From positions 1 through 64,000 of the forward strand of contig CACWMK010000022.1 of the NCBI GenBank assembly GCA_902761905.1: a stretch of 64,000 bases of DNA, given 5' to 3'. The stretch is from an uncultured Prevotellaceae bacterium (GTDB taxonomy: Bacteria; Bacteroidota; Bacteroidia; Bacteroidales; Bacteroidaceae). A program made the position numbers and the translations under genes. Each line of letters starts with the position of its first letter. The first letter of the stretch is position 1. The notes under the pieces are model-generated. The model was given only the letters and a program-made list of their open reading frames with translations, ran no database searches and was not told the DNA's origin. This document shows, in pieces, positions 9,224-18,868 of the stretch.

Positions 9224-9535
9224 TCTATTTTGTAATATTATGGTTTTTGGTTGCAAAGATACAAATTATATATTAAGGTAGAAAGCCTATCAACGTTAAG
9301 AAATTGTAAAAGTCACACTTCTCGTCTCAATTATCTAAAGTTTGTTAATTATCGCATTCTCCATACAAGAAATCAATACCATTGTAATTATATCAGATGG
9401 AACAGAACAACAAATGCCTAAAGTTATGGAGTTACAAACCTACCTATTAGTAAAAAAACTGCGAATCCTTTTGGTGGTTTGCTTAATTTGCTGTATCTTT
9501 GCATGCGATTTCGAATATCAATCATAAAAAAAGAA
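9224..9535. promoter_or_regulatory. Divergent promoter region between GH97 operon and TonB receptor
   Basis: This 312-bp gap holds two oppositely directed promoters. On the minus strand TATCTTTG (9261-9254) serves the GH97 operon. On the plus strand TATCTTTG (9494-9501), preceded by CTTTTGG ~20 bp upstream, serves the TonB receptor. The interval is AT-rich and I see no repeat or convincing gene in it; a short open frame at 9342-9527 has no start context or protein-like composition. Confidence 0.6.
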
Positions 9536-12475
9536 GTGAAAAAGAGTTTTATTTTACTTGCCTGTTTGGTAGCAATGGTACATAATGCAGGAGCTCAGGA
9601 TTACTTTTCCTCAGCTTCTGATTTAGCACGCTTATATGTGGGTGCAGTAGAGCCACAATATCAAACATCGTTGTGGCATGACTGCCCATATTATAACGAC
9701 CATGCTAATATGTATCAAGGTCGTGTCAGTTATCATGGTGTGGTTTATGACAACGTACAACTACGTTTCGACCAGTTTGAACAGAGAGTTGTCGTTCTCT
9801 CTCCTGTGGGACTTGTTTATTGTCTGCCTGAGCAGAAATACATCGACTGGTTTGAGATGGATGGTCACAGATACGTGCATGATCCAGTGGATAGCACTCG
9901 ATATGCATCTCTGCTTTGTGATGGATCGACCAATGGTATTCGTCTTTACCATTGCGTTTGGAAGGATTTCTGCGGCGAGAAACTATTATTTGGCGAGAAG
10001 AGATATCTAAAGACCCTCAGCACAGAAGAGTATTATACGCTCATTACTGCAGACGGAGAAATGCATCACGTCAAGCGTGCATCAGACGTAGCCAGACTAT
10101 TTCCAAAACAGAAAAAACAGATCAGACAAACTGTATGGCAGAATAGTCTGACTTTCTCAAAGAGAGAACGCGAAAGGAGTCTGGCAACGGTGGTTAAGAG
10201 TCTTTCTGGTCTACCCTATCATAAAATGGAAATGGCACAGGCAGAGCAACCAAAACCGTCTATTATTCCAAGCCTTCCAGCCACACCAATTGATGAAAAG
10301 ACGCTTATCACAGGTATCCCTGTTCTTGACAGCGACACAATAACAACTGGTTCGGCCGAAACTAGAACTTATATTGTGCCAGGCATGAAGAAGGCTAGGG
10401 CCAGTATATCAGATGATCAGGAACTGGCCGAAATAGTAGTTGTTGCTGGTCGCCAGTCGGCTGTAAAAAGCACAACGATGAGCGCAGAGAAGTTCAAGCC
10501 CCAGTTGCTGAAAAACATCCCATCTGCCTTTGGCGAATCGGATATCATGAAGATAGTACTCACTTTGCCTGGTGTAACTACTGTAGGCGAGGCTTCAAGC
10601 GGATATAATGTACGAGGAGGAGCTACAGACCAGAACCTGATACTCTTCAACGGAGGTACTGTTTACAATCCATCGCATCTGTTCGGTCTGTTCACGTCGT
10701 TTAATTCAGATGCAGTTGAGGACGTAGAACTTTTCAAGTCAAGCATTCCAGCAGAATATGGAGGCAGAATAAGTAGTGTACTGAAAGTGAACTCGAAAGA
10801 GGCAAACATGCAAAAACTTACAGGTTCAGCAAGTATTGGCGTACTTACCAGCAAAGCAAATATTGAGATACCTATCGTCAAAGATCATGTATCTCTGATG
10901 CTGAATGGACGTACAACTTATAGCGACTGGATACTGAAACTCTTGCCAGAAGACAGCGGCTACAAAAATGGTAATGCAAACTTCTTTGACCTTGGCGGAG
11001 TGTTGACATGGAAGCTTAACAACATGCATCGACTCAAGGTTTATGGGTATTGGAGTCATGATAAGTTTTCGTTCAGTTCTGACGACAATTACGGTTATCA
11101 GAATCGCAACATCTCTGCTGAGTGGCGATCTATCCTGAACGAGAAGACTACAGCCACACTCTCTATCGGACTTGATCATTACGACTATTTCAATGAGGAA
11201 TGGGGCACTCCCACTATGGCAGCTCGGCTGAGTTTCGGCATTGACCAGCTGTGGAGTAAACTGCACATTCGTCAACGTCTGTCAGAAAAGCAAACCCTGT
11301 CGTATGGCATCACCATGCAGCATTATAATGTGCAGGCTGGTAAGTACGAGCCTTTGGGTGAAGAATCAACCATCAATACTGAGAAAATACAAAAAGAGAA
11401 AGCGTTGGAGAGTGCTGCATATATAGAATACGAGCATTCGCTCACAGAGAAGCTGTCTGTTTCAGCAGGTTTACGCTATTCTATGTTTAATGCACTTGGT
11501 CCGCGCGATGTTAATCATTATTCTGCTGGCGAACTACCATCAGAAGCAACATGGCTGGAGACACGTCATGAGACAGGATGCATCAAGACCTATCACGCCC
11601 CAGAGATACGCCTGTCGGCTCGCTATGCCCTTAAGGACAATCTCTCTTTAAAGGCAGGTTTCAACACCATGCATCAGTATATCCACAAGGTATCAAACAC
11701 CTCAATCATGTCGCCCACTGACATTTGGAAACTATCCGACCTTAATATCAAGCCACAGAACGGATGGCAAGTAGCAGCAGGAATCTATCATGAGACCGCA
11801 GGAAAAAAATATGAGTTATCTGCAGAGGTGTACTACAAGCATATCGGCGATTATCTTAACTATCGCAGTTCGGCAGTTCTGCTGATGAATCCTCATCTTG
11901 AGACTGATGTTATCTCGACAAAGGGAAAAGCCTATGGCATAGAACTGCAAGCGAAGAAGCCTTTAGGCAAACTGAATGGATGGGTAAGTTATACATACTC
12001 TCGCTCATTGCTACGTCAGGACGACAAGAGGGTAGCAATGCCTCTGAACGATGGCGATTGGTATCCTTCTGAATATGACAGACCTCATGAGGTTAAGGCT
12101 ACGCTCAACTTCAAAATTACAGAGAGGTATAGTTTTTCGAGCAACTTCAATTATGCCACAGGTCGTCCTACAACTATTCCTGCCGGCAAATACTATAGTT
12201 TCTATACCTATAAATATATGCCATACTATACAGACCGCAACACATACCGTATTCCAGACTATATGCGTTTGGATCTAGCATTTAACATAGAGCCCACTCA
12301 TAAACTGACATCCTTCCTCCACACATCGTTCTCTATAGGTGTATATAATGCCCTTGCACGCAAGAATGCCTATAATATCTACTATGTCAATGAAGGGGAT
12401 GAAATTAAAGGGTACAAGCTGTCCGTGTTTGGCACAGCCATTCCTTATGTATCACTTAATATACGGTTCAACTAA
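9536..12475 (+). CDS. TonB-dependent outer-membrane receptor
   Basis: A ~979-residue outer-membrane receptor. The start is placed at GTG 9536 because the signal peptide VKKSFILLACLVAMVHNAGAQ begins there and the upstream codons run through the -7 element TATCTTTG (9494-9501). After an unusual ~270-residue N-terminal region comes the plug domain (~310-430; SGYNVRGGATDQNLILFNGGTVYN, SSIPAEYGGRISSVL) and a beta-barrel ending YVSLNIRFN with a terminal aromatic-x-Asn. There is no obvious CarboxypepD-like repeat before the plug. It is followed after 12 bp by a DUF4249 lipoprotein, a pairing common in Bacteroidota. The ligand is unknown. Confidence 0.9.
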   Translation: MKKSFILLACLVAMVHNAGAQDYFSSASDLARLYVGAVEPQYQTSLWHDCPYYNDHANMYQGRVSYHGVVYDNVQLRFDQFEQRVVVLSPVGLVYCLPEQKYIDWFEMDGHRYVHDPVDSTRYASLLCDGSTNGIRLYHCVWKDFCGEKLLFGEKRYLKTLSTEEYYTLITADGEMHHVKRASDVARLFPKQKKQIRQTVWQNSLTFSKRERERSLATVVKSLSGLPYHKMEMAQAEQPKPSIIPSLPATPIDEKTLITGIPVLDSDTITTGSAETRTYIVPGMKKARASISDDQELAEIVVVAGRQSAVKSTTMSAEKFKPQLLKNIPSAFGESDIMKIVLTLPGVTTVGEASSGYNVRGGATDQNLILFNGGTVYNPSHLFGLFTSFNSDAVEDVELFKSSIPAEYGGRISSVLKVNSKEANMQKLTGSASIGVLTSKANIEIPIVKDHVSLMLNGRTTYSDWILKLLPEDSGYKNGNANFFDLGGVLTWKLNNMHRLKVYGYWSHDKFSFSSDDNYGYQNRNISAEWRSILNEKTTATLSIGLDHYDYFNEEWGTPTMAARLSFGIDQLWSKLHIRQRLSEKQTLSYGITMQHYNVQAGKYEPLGEESTINTEKIQKEKALESAAYIEYEHSLTEKLSVSAGLRYSMFNALGPRDVNHYSAGELPSEATWLETRHETGCIKTYHAPEIRLSARYALKDNLSLKAGFNTMHQYIHKVSNTSIMSPTDIWKLSDLNIKPQNGWQVAAGIYHETAGKKYELSAEVYYKHIGDYLNYRSSAVLLMNPHLETDVISTKGKAYGIELQAKKPLGKLNGWVSYTYSRSLLRQDDKRVAMPLNDGDWYPSEYDRPHEVKATLNFKITERYSFSSNFNYATGRPTTIPAGKYYSFYTYKYMPYYTDRNTYRIPDYMRLDLAFNIEPTHKLTSFLHTSFSIGVYNALARKNAYNIYYVNEGDEIKGYKLSVFGTAIPYVSLNIRFN

Positions 12476-12487
12476 AAGATACAAGAA

Positions 12488-13669
12488 ATGAAAAAGAAAA
12501 AGCTATATATCATCTTATGTCTCATATTGACAGTTACTCTGTCAGGCTGTATTGAGGAATATCAGGCAGACATACCTGCTAATGACTCCGAATTGCTGGT
12601 TGTTGAAGGTACAATATGTTCTTCTGAACTGAATACGTTCATCCTGTCTCGTACACAGGGAATCTATTCTGACAAGGAATTAGGATTGGTTGATGGTGCA
12701 AAAGTCTCTGTACACGGAAGTGACGGTTCTGTATATATTGCAGAAGGTTACAACGGAATATATTTGTGCCAGGTTGGCGTCCTTGATCCTGACGAGGAAT
12801 ACTATCTCCATATAGAGTACGATGGCGAGGTTTATGAATCTGAACCACAAAAGCCTTTACGCACAGAGAAAATAGCAGATGTCTGTGGAGTACAGAATAC
12901 ACCAGATAGTAATATCGATATTCTCGTCACTCCAGACGCTCCCTTCGACCCAAACAAAGCGAACTACTATTCGTGGACATGCGATGAGACATGGGAAGTG
13001 CATTCAGACTATACAACCACAGTATATTATGACCTCTTTCTAGGGAAGGGCGTATTTAATGACAAACAGTTTCCTTCGCGCGGATGGAAAGATGCTATCC
13101 AAACAACGGTTATGGTTGGTTCAAGCACAAACTACGAAGGACAGCATATACAAAAACTCAAGATATACGATATAGATAATAGCGATGAACGCGTATTTTA
13201 CAGATACAGCGGTCTGGTGCATCAACGTGCCATCTCAAAAGCAGAATACGAGTATGTGCTAGCACAGCAACAAGCCAGTTCAGAGATGGGAGGACTTTTC
13301 ACACCTCAACCGTCTGCTCCACTTACCAATATACGCTGCCTAACCTCGTCTAAACACGTAATCGGATTTGTAGGTTGTTCGTTGAATACGAATGTTTATA
13401 GGTTTTTCCTCGATGCTGATGATTTCTCAATCTATTATCCTAGACAGGAGGATACCCGTCTTTGGGTAGAAGATCCCAACGAGATGTACTGTCGCAGACT
13501 AGTAGAGGAAGAAGGTATGTTCCTCTGCGTATGGCAGGATGAGAGACTATCTGGCGGTAAGTTGAAAACAGCATGGGCACACGAAGAGCAACTCGATGTC
13601 AGATACAAAGGTGCATATATCGAGGAACCATATTTCTGGTCGTCAACAGAAGACGATATCAATCAATAA
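12488..13669 (+). CDS. DUF4249 family lipoprotein
   Basis: A 393-residue lipoprotein (MKKKKLYIILCLILTVTLSGC; lipobox LSGC, Cys at ~21) with the DUF4249 pattern: LLVVEGTICSSELNTFILSRTQ, then GAKVSVHGSDGSVY and a Tyr-rich beta-sandwich. Members are thought to be surface-exposed accessory proteins of TonB receptors in Bacteroidota; no activity is established. It lies 12 bp behind the receptor and 23 bp before the next gene, so the three form an operon. Confidence 0.85.
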   Translation: MKKKKLYIILCLILTVTLSGCIEEYQADIPANDSELLVVEGTICSSELNTFILSRTQGIYSDKELGLVDGAKVSVHGSDGSVYIAEGYNGIYLCQVGVLDPDEEYYLHIEYDGEVYESEPQKPLRTEKIADVCGVQNTPDSNIDILVTPDAPFDPNKANYYSWTCDETWEVHSDYTTTVYYDLFLGKGVFNDKQFPSRGWKDAIQTTVMVGSSTNYEGQHIQKLKIYDIDNSDERVFYRYSGLVHQRAISKAEYEYVLAQQQASSEMGGLFTPQPSAPLTNIRCLTSSKHVIGFVGCSLNTNVYRFFLDADDFSIYYPRQEDTRLWVEDPNEMYCRRLVEEEGMFLCVWQDERLSGGKLKTAWAHEEQLDVRYKGAYIEEPYFWSSTEDDINQ

Positions 13670-13692
13670 TCGTCTGCATAAAACAAAAAAAT

Positions 13693-14946
13693 ATGAATAA
13701 CAGATTTTTATCACTAATAACAGCAATGGTACTAACCCTGAGTACCTATGCAACAAGTATTGAGACTGATCGCCAATGGTATTTAGCAGGCGAGGCGATG
13801 AATGTTAGCATAACTACTGACGATGCACTCATTGCTTACGCTGAATTATGCGATACGAATAGTCTGCTTGCAGCAGCTACAACACATCTAAACAAAGGAA
13901 AGGGCTCTACTACTATAGAGCTACCCTCAAACCTTCATAGTGGCTACTATGTTCTCTCTGTATACACTCGTGATAACGCAAACGTTACTAACAAACTTGT
14001 AGCCATCATTAACCCTCTCCGCAAGAATAAAGATGATGACATCGAATGGGTGCAAGATGATAGTTGCTGGGTGACTGGTGTTGGAGAATCCGACTTGATA
14101 AATAATAAAACCATAGATGTACGTGAGACTGAAGGTCATATTATCAAGGCACGTATAAGGAACATATATGGTGGTAACACTTTCAAGGATAATCAAATTA
14201 CCCCTTCATTAAGCATAATAGGAAAACAGATACACTATTTTGAAGGGAAGATGATTAACGACACCACAGCCGTTTTCTATACCAATGGTATTCATGGTAA
14301 GCAACCGCTTGTGCTATCGGCGATATCATCTACAGGTGCGACTCTGCCTATAGAGATGATAAATCCGTTTGAAGCCTTGCTTCCAAGAAATCTTCCTCAT
14401 CTTGTGTTCCATTATAAGCGAAATGAGGTTGAATCCCGCTCCATGGATATGCAACGTCATCAAATAGCCATTACACCAGTAAAGCGTGAACTGCAAATTG
14501 GCGATCACACAGACGATACTGCTGAGGATGTAGTACCTCTGGACTATGACGAAACTGTATTTGGAATCAAACCAGACCTAAGTTATAATCTTGACGAATA
14601 CCGTCAGTTCCTTACAATCAGGGAGGTTCTACTTGAATATGTGGTCTATGTAAGCAACAAAACAATCAACGGTGTTTCCAAACTGATTGTACGCAAAGAA
14701 GATGCCGCATACGATACTTCATCGCCTACGTTGGTACTCATCGACGGAATGCCAGTTATTGACACAGAGCGCCTATTGAATTATGACGCCCGACGTATTC
14801 ACCATATCAACATATATAGTGGTCAATACACATTTGGTAATGGTGTTTATAATGGAATACTGTCATTTGTGACGCGTTCTGGCCGTCTAACCAACTACCC
14901 CACAGAGCCTAATATGCAATATCTTGTATACGAATTCCCCAAATAA
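13693..14946 (+). CDS. Secreted protein with macroglobulin-like N-terminus and plug-like C-terminus
   Basis: A 417-residue secreted protein; the start is at ATG 13693 because MNNRFLSLITAMVLTLSTYA forms a signal peptide there (the upstream extension overlaps the DUF4249 gene). Residues ~22-110 resemble an MG2-type bacterial macroglobulin strand set (DRQWYLAGEAMNVSITTDDALIAYAEL). The last ~75 residues look like a TonB plug (PTLVLIDGMPVIDTERLLNYDARRIHHI, FGNGVYNGILSFVTRSG) but no barrel follows. Proteins of this layout accompany TonB receptors in Bacteroidota. Likely third member of the receptor operon, perhaps a surface cargo-handling subunit; function is inferred only from context. Confidence 0.7.
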   Translation: MNNRFLSLITAMVLTLSTYATSIETDRQWYLAGEAMNVSITTDDALIAYAELCDTNSLLAAATTHLNKGKGSTTIELPSNLHSGYYVLSVYTRDNANVTNKLVAIINPLRKNKDDDIEWVQDDSCWVTGVGESDLINNKTIDVRETEGHIIKARIRNIYGGNTFKDNQITPSLSIIGKQIHYFEGKMINDTTAVFYTNGIHGKQPLVLSAISSTGATLPIEMINPFEALLPRNLPHLVFHYKRNEVESRSMDMQRHQIAITPVKRELQIGDHTDDTAEDVVPLDYDETVFGIKPDLSYNLDEYRQFLTIREVLLEYVVYVSNKTINGVSKLIVRKEDAAYDTSSPTLVLIDGMPVIDTERLLNYDARRIHHINIYSGQYTFGNGVYNGILSFVTRSGRLTNYPTEPNMQYLVYEFPK

Positions 14947-14947
14947 A

Positions 14948-14979
14948 TTTGGGATTTTGTTCACTTATTCGTATCTTTG
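14948..14979 (+). promoter_or_regulatory. Promoter of the histidine kinase gene (very short leader)
   Basis: TTTG (14948-14951), a 20-bp spacer and TATCTTTG (14972-14979) fit the Bacteroidota -33/-7 consensus. The kinase ATG begins at 14989, nine bases after the -7 element, so the mRNA should have a leader of only a few bases. Confidence 0.6.
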
Positions 14980-14988
14980 CACACGATT

Positions 14989-16284
14989 ATGCATACTAGC
15001 AAGTATAAATATGTTTCGATAGTAAGTGCAGCGACAGTATTGCTGTTGCTTGCATTATATATGTGGATGACCTATCGCGCTGTAACTAAGGACATTACAG
15101 AGCGCGCAGGCAACCAGCTAACATGGGCTATGTTTTACGAGGGTTATACTCGTGCAGACATTGTCACTAAAGACGATACCCTCAGCTTGGCAGAGGCTCG
15201 AGGAAATATTTCTCTTGCGTCATCAGTAGAAGGTATTAACGACGCATTGAGCAAGGACTACCACTCAGAGATTTCGCTCGACACTGTTGCTATATACGTA
15301 GACTCACTACTTAGTGTTGCAGAGATTAATCGCAACGTAACTGTGCTTGAAATTGATGCATCAGGGGATATAATAAGAAAGAACAACGACAACAACACAT
15401 CGTGGTCAATAATGACTCACCCAGTAAGCATTCGCAGAGATCAGTCCAGGGCTATTCAACTTGCGCTAAACAATCCCTATCCAGAGTTGGCTCAGAAACT
15501 AAGTCCCCTCTTCTTGTTGAGTGCATTTATCCTTGGTTTTTTCGCCATCATCATAGTGCAACTTCTTAGGTTTATTACAGAACAGGAACAGATGGCCGAA
15601 CTACGCAACGACTTCTCGTATGCAATGGTTCACGACATGAAATCGCCGCTTTCATCGATAATTATGGGTGCCCACTTCCTGCATAGCGGTAAGGTCGACG
15701 ACAAACCACAGATTAAAGAAAAGTACTATACTATCATCGAAGAAGAGGCAGAACATCTATTAGCACTCGTCAACAAACTGCTCACCATCTCGAAACTCGA
15801 GAACAAGAAACTGATTCTGAACAAGTGGGATATAGATATCGAGCCAATAATTGCCGATTTAATCGACAAAGCGAAGGCTAAGGCGGATAAACCTTTAGAG
15901 ATAGTTACAGACTTAAAGATAAGAAATGTACTGGCCGATGAGCAATACCTGACAGAGGCAATTGCAAATCTGCTGGATAACGCCATAAAATACTCTAAGG
16001 ACGAGATAAAAATAAAGATTTCATCGATAGATACGGATAAAAACGTATTATTAAAGGTACGTGATAACGGCATAGGAATCACCAAGGAAGAACAACAGAT
16101 TATCTTCGACAAGTTTGGCCGAGCCGCCATCCACGAGAAGAATCGTAAAGGTGGCGTATCAGGTTTCGGCTTAGGCTTGAACTATGTCGACCAGGTGATG
16201 CAAGCCCATGGCGGTAAGGTTACTGTATCTAGTGAGAAAGACAAATATTCAGAATTTACTCTTTATATTCCTAAGAACGTATGA
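14989..16284 (+). CDS. Membrane sensor histidine kinase
   Basis: A 431-residue kinase. ATG 14989 is chosen because the upstream codons fall in the -7 element. Two membrane segments (~8-28 and ~174-194) bracket a ~145-residue periplasmic sensor with no recognised fold. The HisKA domain carries the phospho-acceptor His ~215 in AMVHDMKSPLSS. The HATPase domain has N-box NLLDNAIKYS, G1 DNGIGI and G2 GFGLGLNYV. It overlaps the response regulator by 4 bp (ATGA), so the two are co-translated partners. The layout recalls RprX-type kinases of Bacteroides, but orthology is not established. The signal sensed is unknown. Confidence 0.92.
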   Translation: MHTSKYKYVSIVSAATVLLLLALYMWMTYRAVTKDITERAGNQLTWAMFYEGYTRADIVTKDDTLSLAEARGNISLASSVEGINDALSKDYHSEISLDTVAIYVDSLLSVAEINRNVTVLEIDASGDIIRKNNDNNTSWSIMTHPVSIRRDQSRAIQLALNNPYPELAQKLSPLFLLSAFILGFFAIIIVQLLRFITEQEQMAELRNDFSYAMVHDMKSPLSSIIMGAHFLHSGKVDDKPQIKEKYYTIIEEEAEHLLALVNKLLTISKLENKKLILNKWDIDIEPIIADLIDKAKAKADKPLEIVTDLKIRNVLADEQYLTEAIANLLDNAIKYSKDEIKIKISSIDTDKNVLLKVRDNGIGITKEEQQIIFDKFGRAAIHEKNRKGGVSGFGLGLNYVDQVMQAHGGKVTVSSEKDKYSEFTLYIPKNV

Positions 16285-16982
16285 TAAAGTTATTGTTAGT
16301 TGAAGACGACGAATCGCTCGCTTACATCGAGAAGACAGGTCTGGAAGATATCATTGGTGGCTACGAAGTATCTACTGCCAAGAATGGTAAAGAAGGTGTA
16401 AAAGCTTGGGAAGAGATTCACCCAGACGTTATCATCTCTGACATCGACATGCCTGTAATGAATGGCTTCGAGATGGTGGAACGCATTCGCGAGACTGATG
16501 GAGACGTCATCATCATCTTCACCTCAGCTCTTACCTCGCCCAACGATGTTAAGGCTGGTTATCGTCTAGGCATCAATAACTATGTAAAGAAACCATTCGT
16601 TCCAGAGGAGTTAGATGCTCACATCCAAGCACTTATGAAGATGCGTGGTGGTGCTAAGACCCAAAACGAGACAAGCCACTATAAGCTTGGCAAATACACT
16701 TTGGACGCTAATCACGCGACCCTTCGTAACGATGAAACGGGCGAAACTCAGACCACAACCCAGCGAGAAGCACAAATCCTTCAGCTTCTGGCAGAGAACA
16801 AGAACAATGTGGTACGCAGAGAAGCCATCCTGAGCCGCTTTTGGAATACTGAAGACGACTACTTTGCATCGAGAAGTCTCGACGTCTTCATCAATAAACT
16901 AAGAAAACTACTTGCAGACGAACCAAAGATTAACTTAAAAACGGTTCGCGGAATAGGATTGCAGCTGATTGTGGAGGATTAA
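16281..16982 (+). CDS. OmpR/PhoB-family response regulator
   Basis: A 233-residue two-domain regulator. The receiver has the acidic pair EDD (9-10), phospho-acceptor Asp54 in IISDIDMP, and the conserved Lys in YVKKPF (~104). The C-terminal winged helix (~135-230; TQREAQILQLLAENKNNVVRREAIL, SLDVFINKLRKLL, VRGIGLQL) is of the PhoB/OmpR type. Start overlaps the kinase stop. Regulators of this class bind 11-bp direct repeats; such repeats (TAAC spaced 11) occur upstream of the adjacent membrane protein and of the DUF3836 gene, making those plausible targets. Confidence 0.93.
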   Translation: MIKLLLVEDDESLAYIEKTGLEDIIGGYEVSTAKNGKEGVKAWEEIHPDVIISDIDMPVMNGFEMVERIRETDGDVIIIFTSALTSPNDVKAGYRLGINNYVKKPFVPEELDAHIQALMKMRGGAKTQNETSHYKLGKYTLDANHATLRNDETGETQTTTQREAQILQLLAENKNNVVRREAILSRFWNTEDDYFASRSLDVFINKLRKLLADEPKINLKTVRGIGLQLIVED

Positions 16983-17767
16983 TCTTCAAGTGGTTTGTAA
17001 GGTTCCATCGGATTCAAGGCAAGAAGTACGCTCGCCCCAGCCACCAATGCACCAATTAGAAGGAACCAGCCACTTGCAGGAACACCCACCAAGCACAGCA
17101 AAACAAACCAAAATGCCACATCGCCTAAAATGATGGGTATAACACTTCGTGTGTACTCATACATCCACCCTTCAAATTGTGCTATCGCTATAGTTACTAT
17201 CGGAAACGAAGAAGCCTCTGAACAAAAAGAAATTAATGACATAATGCAAGAATACACCAGAATAACCTGCCATGGACGATGCTTCCACTCTAACACCTCA
17301 CGGAGTATAGCTCCGTAAATTACAAGATTGGCCGTAGCCTCAATCACAGCCAGAACCAAGATAGAAAATATGAGGTGCTCATGCATCCAGACATACGAAT
17401 CTGCCATAAACATATCGCTCATATCTTTACTAAATAAAGGATGAGACATGATAGCAAAACCTGTCATCACAAGGATTGTACCCAATAAAACTTTCCACCT
17501 TACAGATTTAGGCGTGCTAGGAATACGTCCAATGGTATAACTGGCAAAATCAAGCTTGAGAAAAACCCAATTCAGAATACCACAAAGAACAATTATAAAC
17601 ACAGAACCAACTCCCACTATATAAGTCATAGAAGAGGTGGTTCCAACCTTATCACCATTCAAACCATCGATGAAACCGGCAACAAACCCAGCAGTCGCAC
17701 CACCAACGAATACCACACCAAGTGTGATACCCAACGCCAACAGTAGATACATCATTGCCTTCTTCAT
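16979..17767 (-). CDS. Polytopic membrane protein, function unknown (CPBP-like?)
   Basis: A 262-residue integral membrane protein with about seven hydrophobic segments (~7-30, 48-70, 91-110, 128-152, 165-185, 205-228, 230-248). The segment VIEATANLVIYGAILREVLE weakly resembles the glutamate motif of CPBP/Abi-type membrane proteases, but the usual EExxxR is not intact, so no activity is claimed. It converges on the response regulator with overlapping stop codons. Its promoter (TACCTTTG at 17800-17793) has the 11-bp TAAC repeats upstream, suggesting control by that regulator. Confidence 0.7.
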   Translation of the reverse strand: MKKAMMYLLLALGITLGVVFVGGATAGFVAGFIDGLNGDKVGTTSSMTYIVGVGSVFIIVLCGILNWVFLKLDFASYTIGRIPSTPKSVRWKVLLGTILVMTGFAIMSHPLFSKDMSDMFMADSYVWMHEHLIFSILVLAVIEATANLVIYGAILREVLEWKHRPWQVILVYSCIMSLISFCSEASSFPIVTIAIAQFEGWMYEYTRSVIPIILGDVAFWFVLLCLVGVPASGWFLLIGALVAGASVLLALNPMEPYKPLED

Positions 17768-17792
17768 CGCCTTTGTATTATTATATCGAGTG

Positions 17793-17853
17793 CAAAGGTA
17801 CGATGAATTTCTTATAATAATATAAAAAGGTATGTTATCTTTAGGTTAAATCT
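17793..17853 (-). promoter_or_regulatory. Promoter with paired 11-bp-spaced TAAC repeats
   Basis: On the minus strand TAAC begins at 17848 and again 11 bp on at 17837. The surrounding 22 bases (17832-17853, core TTAACCTAAAGATAACAT) are identical to those at 3077-3098, and both lie 32 bp from a TACCTTTG element (here 17800-17793). Likely an activator site for an OmpR/PhoB-type regulator. Confidence 0.55.
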
Positions 17854-17859
17854 TTTAAC

Positions 17860-18849
17860 TTACTTTTCTTTATAGATAACATTGTTAGCTCCACTAGTAA
17901 TCTTCAGTGCCTCAGGATGCTCCTTGATAAACGAATCGATGTGACGAACACGCTTATCTTCCAGAATTTCATCCACAGCAATCAGGATACCCGTCTCTTC
18001 CACATCACCAAAACCATAATTGATAGCTGTACCAAACAACTTCATGGTAGGCGAAAGACTCATATAGGCATTAACCAATGGTGGAATGTTATATCCCAAC
18101 TTTCGTATTTCACCATTAAGTACACGATAATCATCCTTGAATGATTTACCACCGAACAGAGACTCCAATTCTTTAGGATCAGTCTCCAATTCCAGCGGTT
18201 TCATCGGAATAATCAGCTTCTCTTTGTCATCAAAGTGTTTCTTAAGGAAGTATAGAATCATATCACGTCCCTTGCGGATATACGATGGATACATGGTCAT
18301 CTTACCAAAGAAATACTTTACGTTGGGTTTGATAACCGTAAGAGCGCCAAGTCCATCCCAGAGATTATCAAGAGCAAAAAGACTCTTGGCACCCATACGA
18401 GAACTCTGATAAGGAAGAGAAACAAAAGAACGACCGAGTTCGATAGTCCAAGGTGCATAATCCTTAATAAACTTCTCAGAGAAATGGAACATATGACTAG
18501 TAGCCAGGATAGGCTGTCCCTTATCGTCGTAATCCCAATCGGTACCAAGCAGATAACGGTAACCACCAATAATCTCTTCTGCCTCTGGATTCCAGACAAT
18601 CAACTGCTTATAGCAATTCTCACATATATCGAACTCATCGATATCCATATCCTTGCCAGTACCTCCACCAGCCTCGCGGAAAGCAATCTCGCGAAGTCGC
18701 CCAATCTCCTTCATTACATTAGGAGCATTATGGGCTGTTATGACATATATCTCATTATGACTCTTATTTGTCATTCTGAGCTGGCGTTCTGGAGTAAGCT
18801 CACTTTTGAGTACCTCTTTGGCTATAGGCTGGATAATTTCCTTTTCCAT
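17860..18849 (-). CDS. glsB: Glycine N-acyltransferase for glycine lipids (GNAT family)
   Basis: A 329-residue protein of the GNAT/ornithine-acyltransferase type (VMKEIGRLREIAFREAGGGTGKDMDIDEFD, ELGRSFV, GLGALTV). In Bacteroides, GlsB transfers a 3-hydroxy-acyl chain to the amino group of glycine, the first step of glycine-lipid (and flavolipin) synthesis. Length and pairing fit: a lysophospholipid-acyltransferase-type gene lies 19 bp upstream on the same strand, as in the known gls pair. No membrane segment; probably cytoplasmic or peripheral. Symbol assigned from family and neighbourhood. Confidence 0.82.
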   Translation of the reverse strand: MEKEIIQPIAKEVLKSELTPERQLRMTNKSHNEIYVITAHNAPNVMKEIGRLREIAFREAGGGTGKDMDIDEFDICENCYKQLIVWNPEAEEIIGGYRYLLGTDWDYDDKGQPILATSHMFHFSEKFIKDYAPWTIELGRSFVSLPYQSSRMGAKSLFALDNLWDGLGALTVIKPNVKYFFGKMTMYPSYIRKGRDMILYFLKKHFDDKEKLIIPMKPLELETDPKELESLFGGKSFKDDYRVLNGEIRKLGYNIPPLVNAYMSLSPTMKLFGTAINYGFGDVEETGILIAVDEILEDKRVRHIDSFIKEHPEALKITSGANNVIYKEK

Positions 18850-18868
18850 TCTCTCTTTCTTAAAAAGT

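Noticed and set aside
9342..9527. 61-residue frame in the divergent GH97/TonB gap
   Set aside because: It runs through the TonB receptor promoter (TATCTTTG at 9494) and has no plausible start or domain.
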